DNA of 48,557 bases from Rhizobium sp. GTDB lineage: Bacteria > Pseudomonadota > Gammaproteobacteria > Burkholderiales > Thiobacillaceae. The stretch lies in assembly GCA_019459285.1 (NCBI GenBank), contig JAIBEL010000036.1:1-48557 (forward strand), read 5' to 3'. Shown piece after piece: positions 18,275-26,318 of the stretch (the stretch's first letter is position 1; each line of letters opens with the position of its first letter). A model generated the notes under the pieces. The model did not search any database. It saw only the letters and a list, made by a program, of their open reading frames with translations, and was not told the DNA's origin. The position numbers were made by a program, and so were the translations under genes.

Positions 18275-19429
18275 ATGCTCAAACCGAAATCCTGGCTTCG
18301 TCTCGTCATCGTCGTTCTGGCAGCTGCTGCGCTGACCTATGCGGGCTGGCACTTCACCCGCCCGAAACCGCCCGCAGTCGAACTCGCCAGGATTGCGCGT
18401 GGCACGGTCGAATCAACGGTAGTCAACACCCGCGCCGGCACCGTCAAGGCCTGCCGCCGCGCCAAGCTGGCTCCTGTGGCAGGGGGGCAGATCGTCAAGC
18501 TGTGGGTGAAAGAGGGCGAACGCGTGAAGGCGGGCCAGCCGCTGCTCGAACTGTGGAACCGCGACCTCGCCGCGCAGCGTGAACTCGCCACCCGCCAGCT
18601 GACCACGAGCGAGGAACGCCGCCGCGAAGCCTGCATCATGGCCGACAACGCGAAGCGCGATGCCGAGCGCACCGCACAACTGGCGGCCAAGGGCTTTGTC
18701 AGCCCGCAGAGCACCGAAAACGCCCGCGCCGATGCGCGCGCGCGCCAAGCCAACTGCGATGCGCTCGCCGCCGACGTCAAGCGCGCGCAGGCGCAGATCA
18801 ACGTCACGCAAGTCGGGCTGGAGCGCACCACGCTCACCGCGCCGTTTGCCGGCATCGTCGCGAAAATCACCGGCGAGGTCGGCGAATTCACCACGCCCTC
18901 ACCGCCCGGCATTCCCACCCCGCCTGCCGTGGATTTGATCGACGACAGCTGCCTCTACGTGAGCGCGCCGATGGATGAGGTCGACGCGCCGCGGCTGAAA
19001 GCCGGCCAGCCTGCACGCATCACGCTCGACGCCTTGCCCGGCAAGGTTTTCAACGGTCACGTCCGGCGCATCGCCCCGTACGTGACCGAGGTGGAAAAAC
19101 AGGCGCGCACGGTCGATGTCGAGGTCGATTTCGACACACCGCCTGAAGCGGCCCTGCTGGTCGGCTACAGTGCCGACGTAGAAGCCATCATCGAGCGACG
19201 CAACAACGTGCTGCGCGTACCCACTCAGGCGATCCAGCAGGACGGCACGGTACTGGTGCTGGGCAAGGACGACATCCTGGAGACGCGCCACCTGAAAACC
19301 GGGCTGGCCAACTGGGCGTTCACGGAAGTCGTCAGCGGCCTCGCGGCCGGCGATCGCGTGCTGCTGTCCTTCGACCAGGAGAACGTGAAGGCCGGCGTGA
19401 AGGTCACCCCCGAAACCGCCAAGCCATGA
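18275..19429 (+). CDS. Efflux periplasmic adaptor (MacA/HlyD family)
   Basis: Membrane-fusion protein of 384 residues that links an inner-membrane ABC exporter to an outer-membrane channel. An N-terminal anchor (about 7-27) leads to a lipoyl/barrel-sandwich half (about 45-75), a long alpha hairpin (about 85-165, AQRELATRQLTTSEE), the second lipoyl half (TLTAPFAGIVAKI) and beta-barrel domains. I chose the ATG at 18275. A TTG at 18260 is possible, and neither has a clear ribosome site. Its TGA overlaps the ATPase ATG by four bases. With the next three genes it should form a MacAB-like tripartite exporter. No outer-membrane TolC gene is nearby, and the substrate is unknown. Confidence 0.9.
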   Translation: MLKPKSWLRLVIVVLAAAALTYAGWHFTRPKPPAVELARIARGTVESTVVNTRAGTVKACRRAKLAPVAGGQIVKLWVKEGERVKAGQPLLELWNRDLAAQRELATRQLTTSEERRREACIMADNAKRDAERTAQLAAKGFVSPQSTENARADARARQANCDALAADVKRAQAQINVTQVGLERTTLTAPFAGIVAKITGEVGEFTTPSPPGIPTPPAVDLIDDSCLYVSAPMDEVDAPRLKAGQPARITLDALPGKVFNGHVRRIAPYVTEVEKQARTVDVEVDFDTPPEAALLVGYSADVEAIIERRNNVLRVPTQAIQQDGTVLVLGKDDILETRHLKTGLANWAFTEVVSGLAAGDRVLLSFDQENVKAGVKVTPETAKP

Positions 19430-20097
19430 TCCGCCTCAACGCGATCACCCGCGTGTTCCGCATGGGCGACCAGGAAGTGCGCGCGCTCAATGGCGTCAGC
19501 CTCGACATCGCGTCGGGCGAATACGTATCCATCATGGGCCCATCGGGCTCGGGCAAGTCCACCCTGCTGAACGTCGTTGGCCTGCTCGACCGCCCCGACA
19601 GTGGACGCTACGAACTGGACGGTTCCGACGTCACCGACCTGTCCGAGACCGAGCGGGCGCGCGTGCGCCGGGAAAAGATCGGCTTCGTGTTCCAGTCCTT
19701 CCACCTAGTGCCGCGCCTGACCGCGGCGGAGAATATCGAGCTGCCGCTTATGCTGGAAGGCATCGCGCCGGCCGAACGCAAGTCGCGTGTCGACGCCGCC
19801 CTTGACGCCTTCGACCTCAAGGATCGCGCGCGCCATCGCCCGGCCGAACTCTCGGGTGGGCAACGCCAGCGCGTGGCGATCGCACGCGCCACCATCCTGC
19901 GTCCCACCGCGCTGCTTGCCGACGAGCCGACCGGCAACCTCGACCACCGCATCGGCGCCGAAGTCATGGCGCTGCTCGAAGGCCTGCACCACGCAGGCAC
20001 CACCCTGATCGTCGTCACCCACGACCGCGAACTCGGCGCCCGCGCGCATCGCCACATCGCCATGCGGGACGGCGAGATCGTGGGAGATGAAAAATGA
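19426..20097 (+). CDS. ABC transporter ATPase (MacB/LolD type)
   Basis: ATP-binding subunit of 223 residues that powers the FtsX-type permeases downstream. Seen: Walker A GPSGSGKST (38-46), the Q-loop FVFQSFHLVPRLTA, signature LSGGQ (142-146), Walker B ALLADE (162-167), the D-loop NLD and the switch His in VTHDRE. All are intact. The family covers MacB, LolD and FtsE-like enzymes. The adaptor upstream favours a MacB-like role. Its ATG overlaps the adaptor stop. A 265-base repeat-bearing gap separates it from the first permease, unlike the tight joins elsewhere in this operon. Confidence 0.95.
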   Translation: MIRLNAITRVFRMGDQEVRALNGVSLDIASGEYVSIMGPSGSGKSTLLNVVGLLDRPDSGRYELDGSDVTDLSETERARVRREKIGFVFQSFHLVPRLTAAENIELPLMLEGIAPAERKSRVDAALDAFDLKDRARHRPAELSGGQRQRVAIARATILRPTALLADEPTGNLDHRIGAEVMALLEGLHHAGTTLIVVTHDRELGARAHRHIAMRDGEIVGDEK

Positions 20098-20099
20098 AG

Positions 20100-20345
20100 C
20101 CGACCATCGTTCGGCTTGAGCCAAGCGAGAGGCATCCCCGAGTTGGCTCAGGGCCACTTCAGCAAGGCTCTCCTGAGCTGGGTCGAAGGGCTCAGGGCAG
20201 GCCCTTGGACTTTGCTCAGGACAGGCTTCGACAAGCTCAGCCCGAACGGTGGTTGACCTGGAAGCATGCACGGGCCCCATTCCTTCAGCCCGCTCGCCCT
20301 GAGCCTGTCGAAGGGCTGTCCTCCACGCACGTCTCGACACGCTCC
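20100..20345. repeat. Cluster of REP-like palindromic repeat units
   Basis: The gap between the ATPase and permease genes holds several related units in both orientations. The clearest are CTTCGACAAGCTCAGCCCGA (about 20226-20245) and its inverted relative CGCCCTGAGCCTGTCGAAGG (about 20295-20314). Degenerate copies occur near 20104-20125 (GTTCGGCTTGAGCC) and 20170-20200 (GGGTCGAAGGGCTCAGGGC). This CTTCGACA-rCTCAG family is widespread as extragenic repeats in proteobacteria. A short open frame across it (20094-20366) is repeat-encoded and not a real gene. Confidence 0.8.
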
Positions 20346-20362
20346 CCTGTCCGGGTAGGCCG

Positions 20363-21565
20363 ATGAACCTGCGCGACACCCTGACCCTTTCCTGCCAGAC
20401 CGTGGTGAGCTACCGCACCCGCTCCCTGCTCATCGTGCTGGCGATAGCACTCGGCGTGGCGGCGGTGGTGGTGCTGACGGCGCTGGGCGAAGGCGCACGC
20501 CGCTACGTGGTCGGGCAGTTCTCCTCGCTCGGCACCAATCTGGTCATCGTCCTGCCGGGCCGCGCCGAAACCTCGGGCGGCTTTCCCGGCGCGGCGCTCG
20601 GCCAGACGCCGCGCGACCTGACGCTCGACGACGCCCGGTTCATCAGCCACCTGCCGCAGGTCAAGCGCTATGCCCCGCTCAACGTGGGCGTGGCCGAACT
20701 CTCCGCCGGCGGAAAGCTGCGCGAGGTGACCGTGCTCGGCAGCACGGTCGAACTGCTGCCGATCCGCCACATGAAACTGTCGCAGGGCAGCTTCCTCGCA
20801 CCCGGCTCGGAACGCAGCGCGCAGATCGTGTTGGGCAGCGTGCTGGCACATGAATTCTTTCCTGACGGCAAGGTCATCGGCCAGCGCATCCGCTTGGGCG
20901 ACAGCCGTTTCCTAGTGTCGGGCGTGCTGGCGGTCCAGGGCGAATCGATGGGCTTCAATTCCGACGAGATCGCCATCATTCCGGTCGACTACGCGCAGGA
21001 ACTGTTCAACACCAACACCTTGTTCCGCATCCTGGTCGAGGCCCGCAGCCGCAACGACATCGAGCCGGCCAAGGCCGCCATCGCCCACGCCCTGAAGCTG
21101 CGCCACGACGGCGAGGAGGACGTCACCGTCATCACCCAGGACGCGATACTCGCCACCTTCGACCGCATCCTGCGCGCCCTGACGCTGGGCGTAGCGGGCA
21201 TTGCCGCCATCAGCCTGGCGGTGGCCGGCATCCTCGTGATGAACGTGATGCTGGTGGCGGTGGCGCAGCGCACCTCCGAAATCGGCCTGCTGAAAGCCCT
21301 CGGCGCGCCCGCCGCCGACATCCGCCGCCTGTTCTTCGCCGAGGCGCTGTGGCTGTCGCTGGCGGGCGGCGCCATCGGCTACGCGCTGGGGAATCTCGGC
21401 GCCTGGGGGATCCGGCTCGCCTATCCGACGCTGCCCGCCTGGCCACCGGTCTGGGCCAGCGTGGCGGGCGTGGCCACCGCACTCATCACCGGTATCCTCG
21501 CCAGCCTGCTGCCCGCGGCGCGCGCGGCGCGGCTGGACCCCGTTCTGGCGTTGAGCGGAAAATGA
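20363..21565 (+). CDS. ABC transporter permease, FtsX/MacB family (first copy)
   Basis: Inner-membrane permease of 400 residues with MacB topology. It has one N-terminal membrane helix (about 20-42, SLLIVLAIALGVAAVVVL), a large periplasmic MacB_PCD domain (about 45-265) and three C-terminal helices (about 275-300, 325-350, 360-385) forming the FtsX domain. The sequence QRTSEIGLLKALGAP is the coupling-helix region that contacts the ATPase. The C-terminus PAARAARLDPVLALSGK is typical. The stop overlaps the next permease start by four bases. Confidence 0.94.
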   Translation: MNLRDTLTLSCQTVVSYRTRSLLIVLAIALGVAAVVVLTALGEGARRYVVGQFSSLGTNLVIVLPGRAETSGGFPGAALGQTPRDLTLDDARFISHLPQVKRYAPLNVGVAELSAGGKLREVTVLGSTVELLPIRHMKLSQGSFLAPGSERSAQIVLGSVLAHEFFPDGKVIGQRIRLGDSRFLVSGVLAVQGESMGFNSDEIAIIPVDYAQELFNTNTLFRILVEARSRNDIEPAKAAIAHALKLRHDGEEDVTVITQDAILATFDRILRALTLGVAGIAAISLAVAGILVMNVMLVAVAQRTSEIGLLKALGAPAADIRRLFFAEALWLSLAGGAIGYALGNLGAWGIRLAYPTLPAWPPVWASVAGVATALITGILASLLPAARAARLDPVLALSGK

Positions 21566-22761
21566 GTTTCATCGACACCCTGCGCTTCGCCCTGCACGCC
21601 CTCACCGCGCACCGGCTGCGCACCTTCCTGTCCGCCACCGGCATCGCTGTGGGCATCGCGGCGGTGATCCTGCTCACCTCGATCGGCGACGGCATCCATC
21701 GGTTCGTGCTGGCCGAGTTCACCCAGTTCGGCACCAACATCATCGTCGTCACCCCAGGCAAGATCAGCACGCACGGCGCCTCGGTCGGCGCCATCGGCAG
21801 CGCGCGGCTGCTGACCATCGACGATGCCTTGGCGCTGAAGGCCTCTCGCTACGCGCAATACACGAATTCCGGCGTGATGGGCAATGCCGAAATCCGCGCC
21901 CACGGCCGCAGCCGCCGCGTGACGGTCTACGGCGAAGGGCCGGATTTCTCGCGCGCCTTCAACATGCACGTCGCGATCGGCCAGTACCTGCCCGCCGACG
22001 ATCCGCGCAACCCCCGCGCCTATGCCGTGCTGGGCGCGAAAGTGCAAACCGAGCTGTTCGGCACGAGCAATCCGCTGGGCGCCACCCTGCAGGTCGGGGC
22101 GTCGCGCTTCCGCATCATCGGCGTCATGGCGCCCAAGGGCCAGGTGCTCGGCTTCGACCTCGACGACACCGTCTACATCCCCACCGCGCGCGCACTGGAA
22201 GTGTTCAATCGCGAAGGCGTGATGGAAGTCCACGTCGCCTACCAGCCCAGTTCGCCCCTGAAGGCCGTGGTCAAGGACATCGAGCGCATCCTGGTCGCGC
22301 GCCACGGCCGCGAGGATTTCACCGTCACCCCGCAACAGCAGATGCTCGACACGCTGGGCACGGTGCTGGCCGTGCTGACCTTTGCCGTCGCCGCGCTCGG
22401 CGGCATTTCGCTATTGGTCGGCGCGGTCGGCATGGTCACGCTGATGCACATCGCGGTGGCCGAACGCGTCGCCGAGATCGGCCTGCTCACTGCGCTGGGG
22501 ACGACACGGGCGCAGATCCGCACGCTGTTCCTGATGGAATCCACCATCCTGTCGACTTTGGGCGGGCTCGGCGGGCTCGCAGTCGGCGCCGGCATCGCCG
22601 GGCTGCTGAAGCTCACGGTCAGCGACCTGCCGGTCAATACGCCGTGGAATTACGCCTTCGGCGCGCTCGGGGTGTCGGTGCTGATCGGGCTGGCGGCCGG
22701 CGTGGTTCCGGCGATGCGCGCGGCACGGCTCAACCCGGTGGATGCATTGCGCGCCGAATAA
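21562..22761 (+). CDS. ABC transporter permease, FtsX/MacB family (second copy)
   Basis: Second MacB-type permease, 399 residues, with the same layout as its neighbour. It has an N-terminal membrane helix (about 20-42), a periplasmic domain (about 45-265) and three C-terminal helices. VAERVAEIGLLTALGTTRAQIR is the coupling region and MRAARLNPVDALRAE the C-terminus. I chose the ATG at 21562, which overlaps the previous stop as ATGA. The frame extends further upstream but only inside the first permease gene. Two different permeases imply a heterodimer with one shared ATPase, where E. coli MacB is a homodimer of a fused protein. Confidence 0.94.
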   Translation: MSFIDTLRFALHALTAHRLRTFLSATGIAVGIAAVILLTSIGDGIHRFVLAEFTQFGTNIIVVTPGKISTHGASVGAIGSARLLTIDDALALKASRYAQYTNSGVMGNAEIRAHGRSRRVTVYGEGPDFSRAFNMHVAIGQYLPADDPRNPRAYAVLGAKVQTELFGTSNPLGATLQVGASRFRIIGVMAPKGQVLGFDLDDTVYIPTARALEVFNREGVMEVHVAYQPSSPLKAVVKDIERILVARHGREDFTVTPQQQMLDTLGTVLAVLTFAVAALGGISLLVGAVGMVTLMHIAVAERVAEIGLLTALGTTRAQIRTLFLMESTILSTLGGLGGLAVGAGIAGLLKLTVSDLPVNTPWNYAFGALGVSVLIGLAAGVVPAMRAARLNPVDALRAE

Positions 22762-22992
22762 GGCCCCCTATACCGCGGCCCCCATTCGTGGTGTCGCACT
22801 GGCAAGCCGCCACCTGCCGAAAACCCGATTGACAGTTGTCCTACAAGCAGGTGCGCCATCCACCTATACGAACGGAACGGCGCTCCCATTAAATTTTCAT
22901 CTGCGTCACCGACATCACGGCACCCCCACTCGGTGCGTAGCCAGTAGCCACGTTGCATCTTTGGCTCCCATCCATTTCGTAAGGAGATCCTC

Positions 22993-23415
22993 ATGAAACA
23001 CGTATCCAGTATTGCAGCATTCGCCCTCGCTTCAGGCCTTGCCCTGCTGGCAACCGGATGTGACCGCAAGCCCGCAGATCAGCCGGCCAATGCAACCAGC
23101 CCGACGACGGGCGAGAGAATGGACAATGCCATCGACCATACCAAGCAGGCAACCCAGGATATGGGCAACACGCTGGAACAGAAAGCCGACCAGGCAGGAC
23201 AGGCCATCGACGACGCCACGATTACGACGTCGATCAAAGGCAAGTATCTGGCCGACGATACCCTCAAGGGCCTCGATATTTCGGTTGAAACGGATCACGG
23301 CGTGGTGATGCTGACCGGTACGGTACAGAGCGATTCGGCCAAAGAGCTCGCCACGAAGATTGCTCAGGGCGTAGAGGGCGTGACAAGCGTCAACAACCAG
23401 CTCACCGTCAAATAA
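22993..23415 (+). CDS. BON-domain lipoprotein (OsmY-like)
   Basis: Small envelope protein of 140 residues. The signal peptide ends in a lipobox LATGC (Cys23). A polar, probably helical linker (about 40-75) follows, then one BON domain (about 75-140: TTSIKGKYLADDTLKGLDISV, GVVMLTGTV, VEGVTSVNNQLTVK). BON domains occur in osmotic-stress and outer-membrane-stability proteins such as OsmY, and bind membranes or membrane proteins. AAGGAG lies six bases before the ATG. It stands alone after a 231-base gap, in which I see no other gene or clear promoter. Confidence 0.9.
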   Translation: MKHVSSIAAFALASGLALLATGCDRKPADQPANATSPTTGERMDNAIDHTKQATQDMGNTLEQKADQAGQAIDDATITTSIKGKYLADDTLKGLDISVETDHGVVMLTGTVQSDSAKELATKIAQGVEGVTSVNNQLTVK

Positions 23416-23470
23416 GCCGTTCGCTCCTTGGAACCGGTCAGCGCTTTCCGTCTGTCATGGCTCCGGCGCG

Positions 23471-24022
23471 TCATGAGCGACCGGGAAACTCGCTACGCTC
23501 GCCAGCGATACCGAGGTGCTCGGGCAACAATTCGTCGCTTCCGTCCATGTCCCCCACTTCGTCATAACGCAGGGGGCGGACGCGTCCTTGCAAGAAATCG
23601 CCGCCCGTTATCTCGGCCAGGATCACCACATGGTCGCCCGCCGGGTGCCTGGATACGGCGCGACAATCGAGATAGGAAAGCCCTTCATTCAGTACCGGGG
23701 CGCCTGAGGGCGCTGCGTGCCAGGCCACTGCGCCCAGCTTGTCCTCGTCCCGGGCGCTATGGTTGCCGAAGAAGTCTGCGAGGGCGCATTGGTCATGCTG
23801 CAATACCGTTACTGCGAACACGCCGCCTTCCACGAGCAAGGGATAGGAAGCATTGTCGGGATTGACTGCCATCGCCAGCATGGGCGGTTGCATGGACACC
23901 TGCATGACTGACGAGGCGGTGAAGGCATTCCGCAGGCCGCCCTCCCCCACGCCCACCACATAGACACCTTGGGTTACGGTCATCAGCAGACGCTTGACAG
24001 GGTTTTCGATGCTCATGTTCAT
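23471..24022 (-). CDS. Flavin reductase-like FMN-binding protein
   Basis: Cytoplasmic protein of about 183 residues with the flavin reductase-like (split-barrel) fold. Seen: TQGVYVVGVGEGGLRNAFTASSVMQVSMQPPMLAMAVN, the conserved FMN-contact segment, and later FAVTVLQHDQCALADFF and YLDCRAV. Relatives include the reductase components of flavin monooxygenases and flavoredoxin. No monooxygenase gene is nearby, so the partner is unknown. I chose ATG 24022 (MNMSIENP). The frame extends to a GTG at 24043, and ATG 24016 is also possible. The ribosome site is weak. Confidence 0.82.
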   Translation of the reverse strand: MNMSIENPVKRLLMTVTQGVYVVGVGEGGLRNAFTASSVMQVSMQPPMLAMAVNPDNASYPLLVEGGVFAVTVLQHDQCALADFFGNHSARDEDKLGAVAWHAAPSGAPVLNEGLSYLDCRAVSRHPAGDHVVILAEITGGDFLQGRVRPLRYDEVGDMDGSDELLPEHLGIAGERSEFPGRS

Positions 24023-24082
24023 TCTGTTGGGACATAGCCGCACTCAGGGACCGAACACGCACTATGCCCGGATACACCTGTC

Positions 24083-24103
24083 CGGATCAATCGGCATGAT
24101 CCG
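24083..24103. promoter_or_regulatory. Perfect inverted repeat upstream of flavin reductase gene
   Basis: CGGATCA (24083-24089) and TGATCCG (24097-24103) form a perfect 7-base dyad with a 7-base spacer, about 60 bases before the flavin reductase start. The size and spacing fit an operator for a dimeric regulator. No regulator gene is adjacent, so this is only a candidate. Confidence 0.35.
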
Positions 24104-24220
24104 AAACGGACGTAAGACCATTCCGGTTGCGCGAGCGAACCGGACGATGCGGATTCCTGGTTCGGCTTGACTCGCCTCAAGCTCTGCTTTTGATCACCCG
24201 ACTGCCGGGTCAATCGACCG

Positions 24221-24532
24221 TCATGACGGCTCGTATCCCTCGCGATGCGTCGCATTGATGGTGCGCAGCAGTTCACGGAACGGGATGTTGCGCTCGTGTT
24301 TCTTGAACAGCGGCATGAAGGGCAGGTCCTCGCCCGATCCCACGCCCGCATACTTTCCGGACGCCATCGATTCGTGCAGGTCGCGCAGCATCTTGTCGAG
24401 GTCGTCCAGGAACGGGGTGTAGCTCGACGCTTCTTCGTCGTCATGTTCCAGGCAGGCACGCAGTTCGTCGACTTCGTACACCGCTTCGTGCACCAGGTCT
24501 GTCAGCTGGTTGAGGTCTTGGGCTTTTTTCAT
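24221..24532 (-). CDS. Small acidic protein of unknown function
   Basis: I do not recognise a family. The ATG at 24532 gives 103 residues (MKKAQDLNQLTDLVHEAV at the start). The protein is acidic and looks helical in its first half (VDELRACLEHDDEEASSY), with LDDLDKMLRDLHESMASGKY in the middle and FFREL-like LLRTINATHREGYEPS at the end. It has no signal peptide or membrane segment. A longer start at MTVAPPAK is possible, since the frame is open upstream, and neither has a good ribosome site. Codon use matches the neighbours, and it is divergent from ada. Confidence 0.65.
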   Translation of the reverse strand: MKKAQDLNQLTDLVHEAVYEVDELRACLEHDDEEASSYTPFLDDLDKMLRDLHESMASGKYAGVGSGEDLPFMPLFKKHERNIPFRELLRTINATHREGYEPS

Positions 24533-24676
24533 GTTCGTGTGCGTATTGGACAAAACGTAAGGATACCGCCGCTTGGCGGGCGGTGCGACCGTCATGGAAT
24601 TTGAACGCAAGTTCCGGATTGCGGCATAGCCCAAACCGGCTGACACTGTCATTCCCGCGCCCTGTCGAACGTCACC

Positions 24677-25768
24677 ATGGATACCGAATCTGTCTCCCCG
24701 CCGAACGCCGCTTCGCCTGATACCGCGCAGCTTGCCGAGCAACGCTGGCAGGCCGTGGTCCGCCGCGATGTGCTGGCGGACGGCGAATTCGTCTACGCGG
24801 TCCGTACCACCGGCGTGTATTGCCGGCCTTCGTGTCCCTCGCGCGCGGCGAAACGGGAAAACGTGACGTTCTACGAGACCGGCGACCTTGCCGCCGCGGC
24901 AGGCTACCGCCCCTGCAAGCGCTGCCAGCCGGATGCGCCCTCACAGCAGCAAACCCGCAGCGTGCTGGTTCGCCAGGCCTGCCAGGCCATCGAGCGTAGC
25001 GCGACGCCGCCGTCGCTCGTGCAACTGGCGCAGCAGGCCGGGATGAGCCCGTATCATTTCCAGCGCGTCTTCAAGGCCGTGGCCGGCCTCAGCCCCAAGG
25101 CCTATCACAAGGCCCTTCAGGCCCGGCGGGTGGCGGCGTCGCTGCAGTCCGCACCGTCGGTGACGGCTGCCATCTACGACGCCGGCTTCAATTCGACCGG
25201 GCGCTTTTACGAGGTCGCGCCCGCCCTCCTCGGCATGCCGCCGGACAGCTACCGCAAGGGCGGCGCAGGCGAACATATCCGCTACACCGTCGAACCCTGT
25301 GTGCTCGGCTGGGTCGTCGTCGCGGCGACCCGCAAGGGAATATGTGCGATCGAGTTCAGCGACGAACCGCAGGCACTGGCCGATCGCATACAGACCCGCT
25401 TCCCGCAGGCGCAGTTCGAGCTGGCCGACGACGCCTTCAAAGGCTGGGTCGCCCGGGTGCTGGACTACCTCGAACAGCCGCGCGGCGTACTGGACCTGCC
25501 GCTGGACGTGCAGGGGACGGTTTTTCAGCACCGTGTCTGGCAGGCCTTGCAGGCGATCCCGGCGGGACAGACCGCCAGCTACGGCGAGATCGCCGAACGC
25601 ATCGGCCAGCCGAAGGCGCATCGTGCCGTGGCCCATGCCTGCGCCTGCAACCCCGTGGCAGTCGCCATTCCCTGCCACCGCGCCGTGCGCGCCGACGGAA
25701 GCCTGGCCGGCTACCGTTGGGGCGTGGTGCGCAAGTCGGCACTGCTGCGACGGGAACGCGGGAAATGA
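24677..25768 (+). CDS. ada: Bifunctional Ada DNA alkylation repair protein and regulator
   Basis: Repairs alkylated DNA and activates the adaptive response. It has 363 residues. The N-terminal zinc domain has Cys49, Cys53, Cys80 and Cys83, the same spacing as E. coli Ada Cys38/42/69/72. The first Cys takes methyl groups from phosphotriesters. An AraC-type helix-turn-helix domain (about 95-190) follows, then the O6-methylguanine methyltransferase domain with acceptor Cys333 in IPCHRAV. All functional residues are present, so it should be active in both repair and regulation. No alkB or alkA gene is adjacent. Confidence 0.97.
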   Translation: MDTESVSPPNAASPDTAQLAEQRWQAVVRRDVLADGEFVYAVRTTGVYCRPSCPSRAAKRENVTFYETGDLAAAAGYRPCKRCQPDAPSQQQTRSVLVRQACQAIERSATPPSLVQLAQQAGMSPYHFQRVFKAVAGLSPKAYHKALQARRVAASLQSAPSVTAAIYDAGFNSTGRFYEVAPALLGMPPDSYRKGGAGEHIRYTVEPCVLGWVVVAATRKGICAIEFSDEPQALADRIQTRFPQAQFELADDAFKGWVARVLDYLEQPRGVLDLPLDVQGTVFQHRVWQALQAIPAGQTASYGEIAERIGQPKAHRAVAHACACNPVAVAIPCHRAVRADGSLAGYRWGVVRKSALLRRERGK

Positions 25769-25841
25769 CCCAGCGAACCGCTCAATCCTTGTGTGTTCAT
25801 GCCGTTATTCATGGATAAGCGAACACAACAACGGAGGACTC

Positions 25842-26240
25842 GTGGGCATCAAACGCGATATCGAATACGCCATCTACATCCATGGCGCATGGAAAACCCA
25901 GTTCCGGAATTTCCTGAGTGGCCGGGCGCCGATGGATTTGCCCGCCGTCGGTCAGCCCCATGCCTGCAAGCTCGGGCACTGGCTCGACAATGAGGCGCGC
26001 AGAATGCTGTCGCCCGAGGACCACGCCCAGGCCTGGCAGCTGCATGTCCAGTTTCACGAGATCGCCGGCGAGATCGTTCAGAACATCAAGCAGAAGGATT
26101 TCGCCGCCGCGCGCGAGGCGCTGGTCCCGGCCGGCCCCTTCGACCAGGCCAGCCATGGGCTGGCCGCCTTCCTGCGCAAGATGCCGCTACGCCGGCGAGC
26201 GCGGGTGGCGACCGACACCGAGATGAAGCAGGCTGCCTGA
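25842..26240 (+). CDS. Stand-alone CZB (chemoreceptor zinc-binding) domain protein
   Basis: Protein of 132 residues made almost entirely of a CZB domain. The zinc-ligand pattern is complete: His14 in HGAWKTQF, Cys42 in ACKLGHWL, and His68 and His72 in LHVQFHEIA. CZB domains sense zinc or hypochlorite through the reactive Cys-Zn site and usually sit on chemoreceptors or diguanylate cyclases. Here there is no output domain. I chose the GTG at 25842 because CGGAGG lies four bases upstream. The frame extends upstream only into ada. The C-terminus is Arg-rich. A partner might be one of the signalling proteins in this window, but nothing shows it. Confidence 0.85.
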   Translation: MGIKRDIEYAIYIHGAWKTQFRNFLSGRAPMDLPAVGQPHACKLGHWLDNEARRMLSPEDHAQAWQLHVQFHEIAGEIVQNIKQKDFAAAREALVPAGPFDQASHGLAAFLRKMPLRRRARVATDTEMKQAA

Positions 26241-26273
26241 GTGCCGCCGTACGGCATGGCATACGGACAGGCA

Positions 26274-26304
26274 TAAAAAAACAGGGGCACACGGCCCCTG
26301 TTTT
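26274..26304 (-). terminator. Intrinsic terminator of the qmo-hdr operon (likely bidirectional)
   Basis: AAAACAGGGGC (26278-26288) and GCCCCTGTTTT (26294-26304) form an 11-bp stem with a 5-base loop. Read on the minus strand the stem is followed by a U run (A tract 26274-26280), 15 bases after the hdrB stop. On the plus strand TTTT follows as well, so it can also end the CZB transcript. Confidence 0.9.
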
Positions 26305-26318
26305 CCGTTTGACCTCGC

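Noticed and set aside
20094..20366. 90-codon frame between the ATPase and permease genes
   Set aside because: It is made of the palindromic repeat units and has no protein character.
22829..22860. TTGACA upstream of the BON lipoprotein gene as a -35 element
   Set aside because: No acceptable -10 hexamer occurs at 16-18 bases, and the distance to the gene is long.
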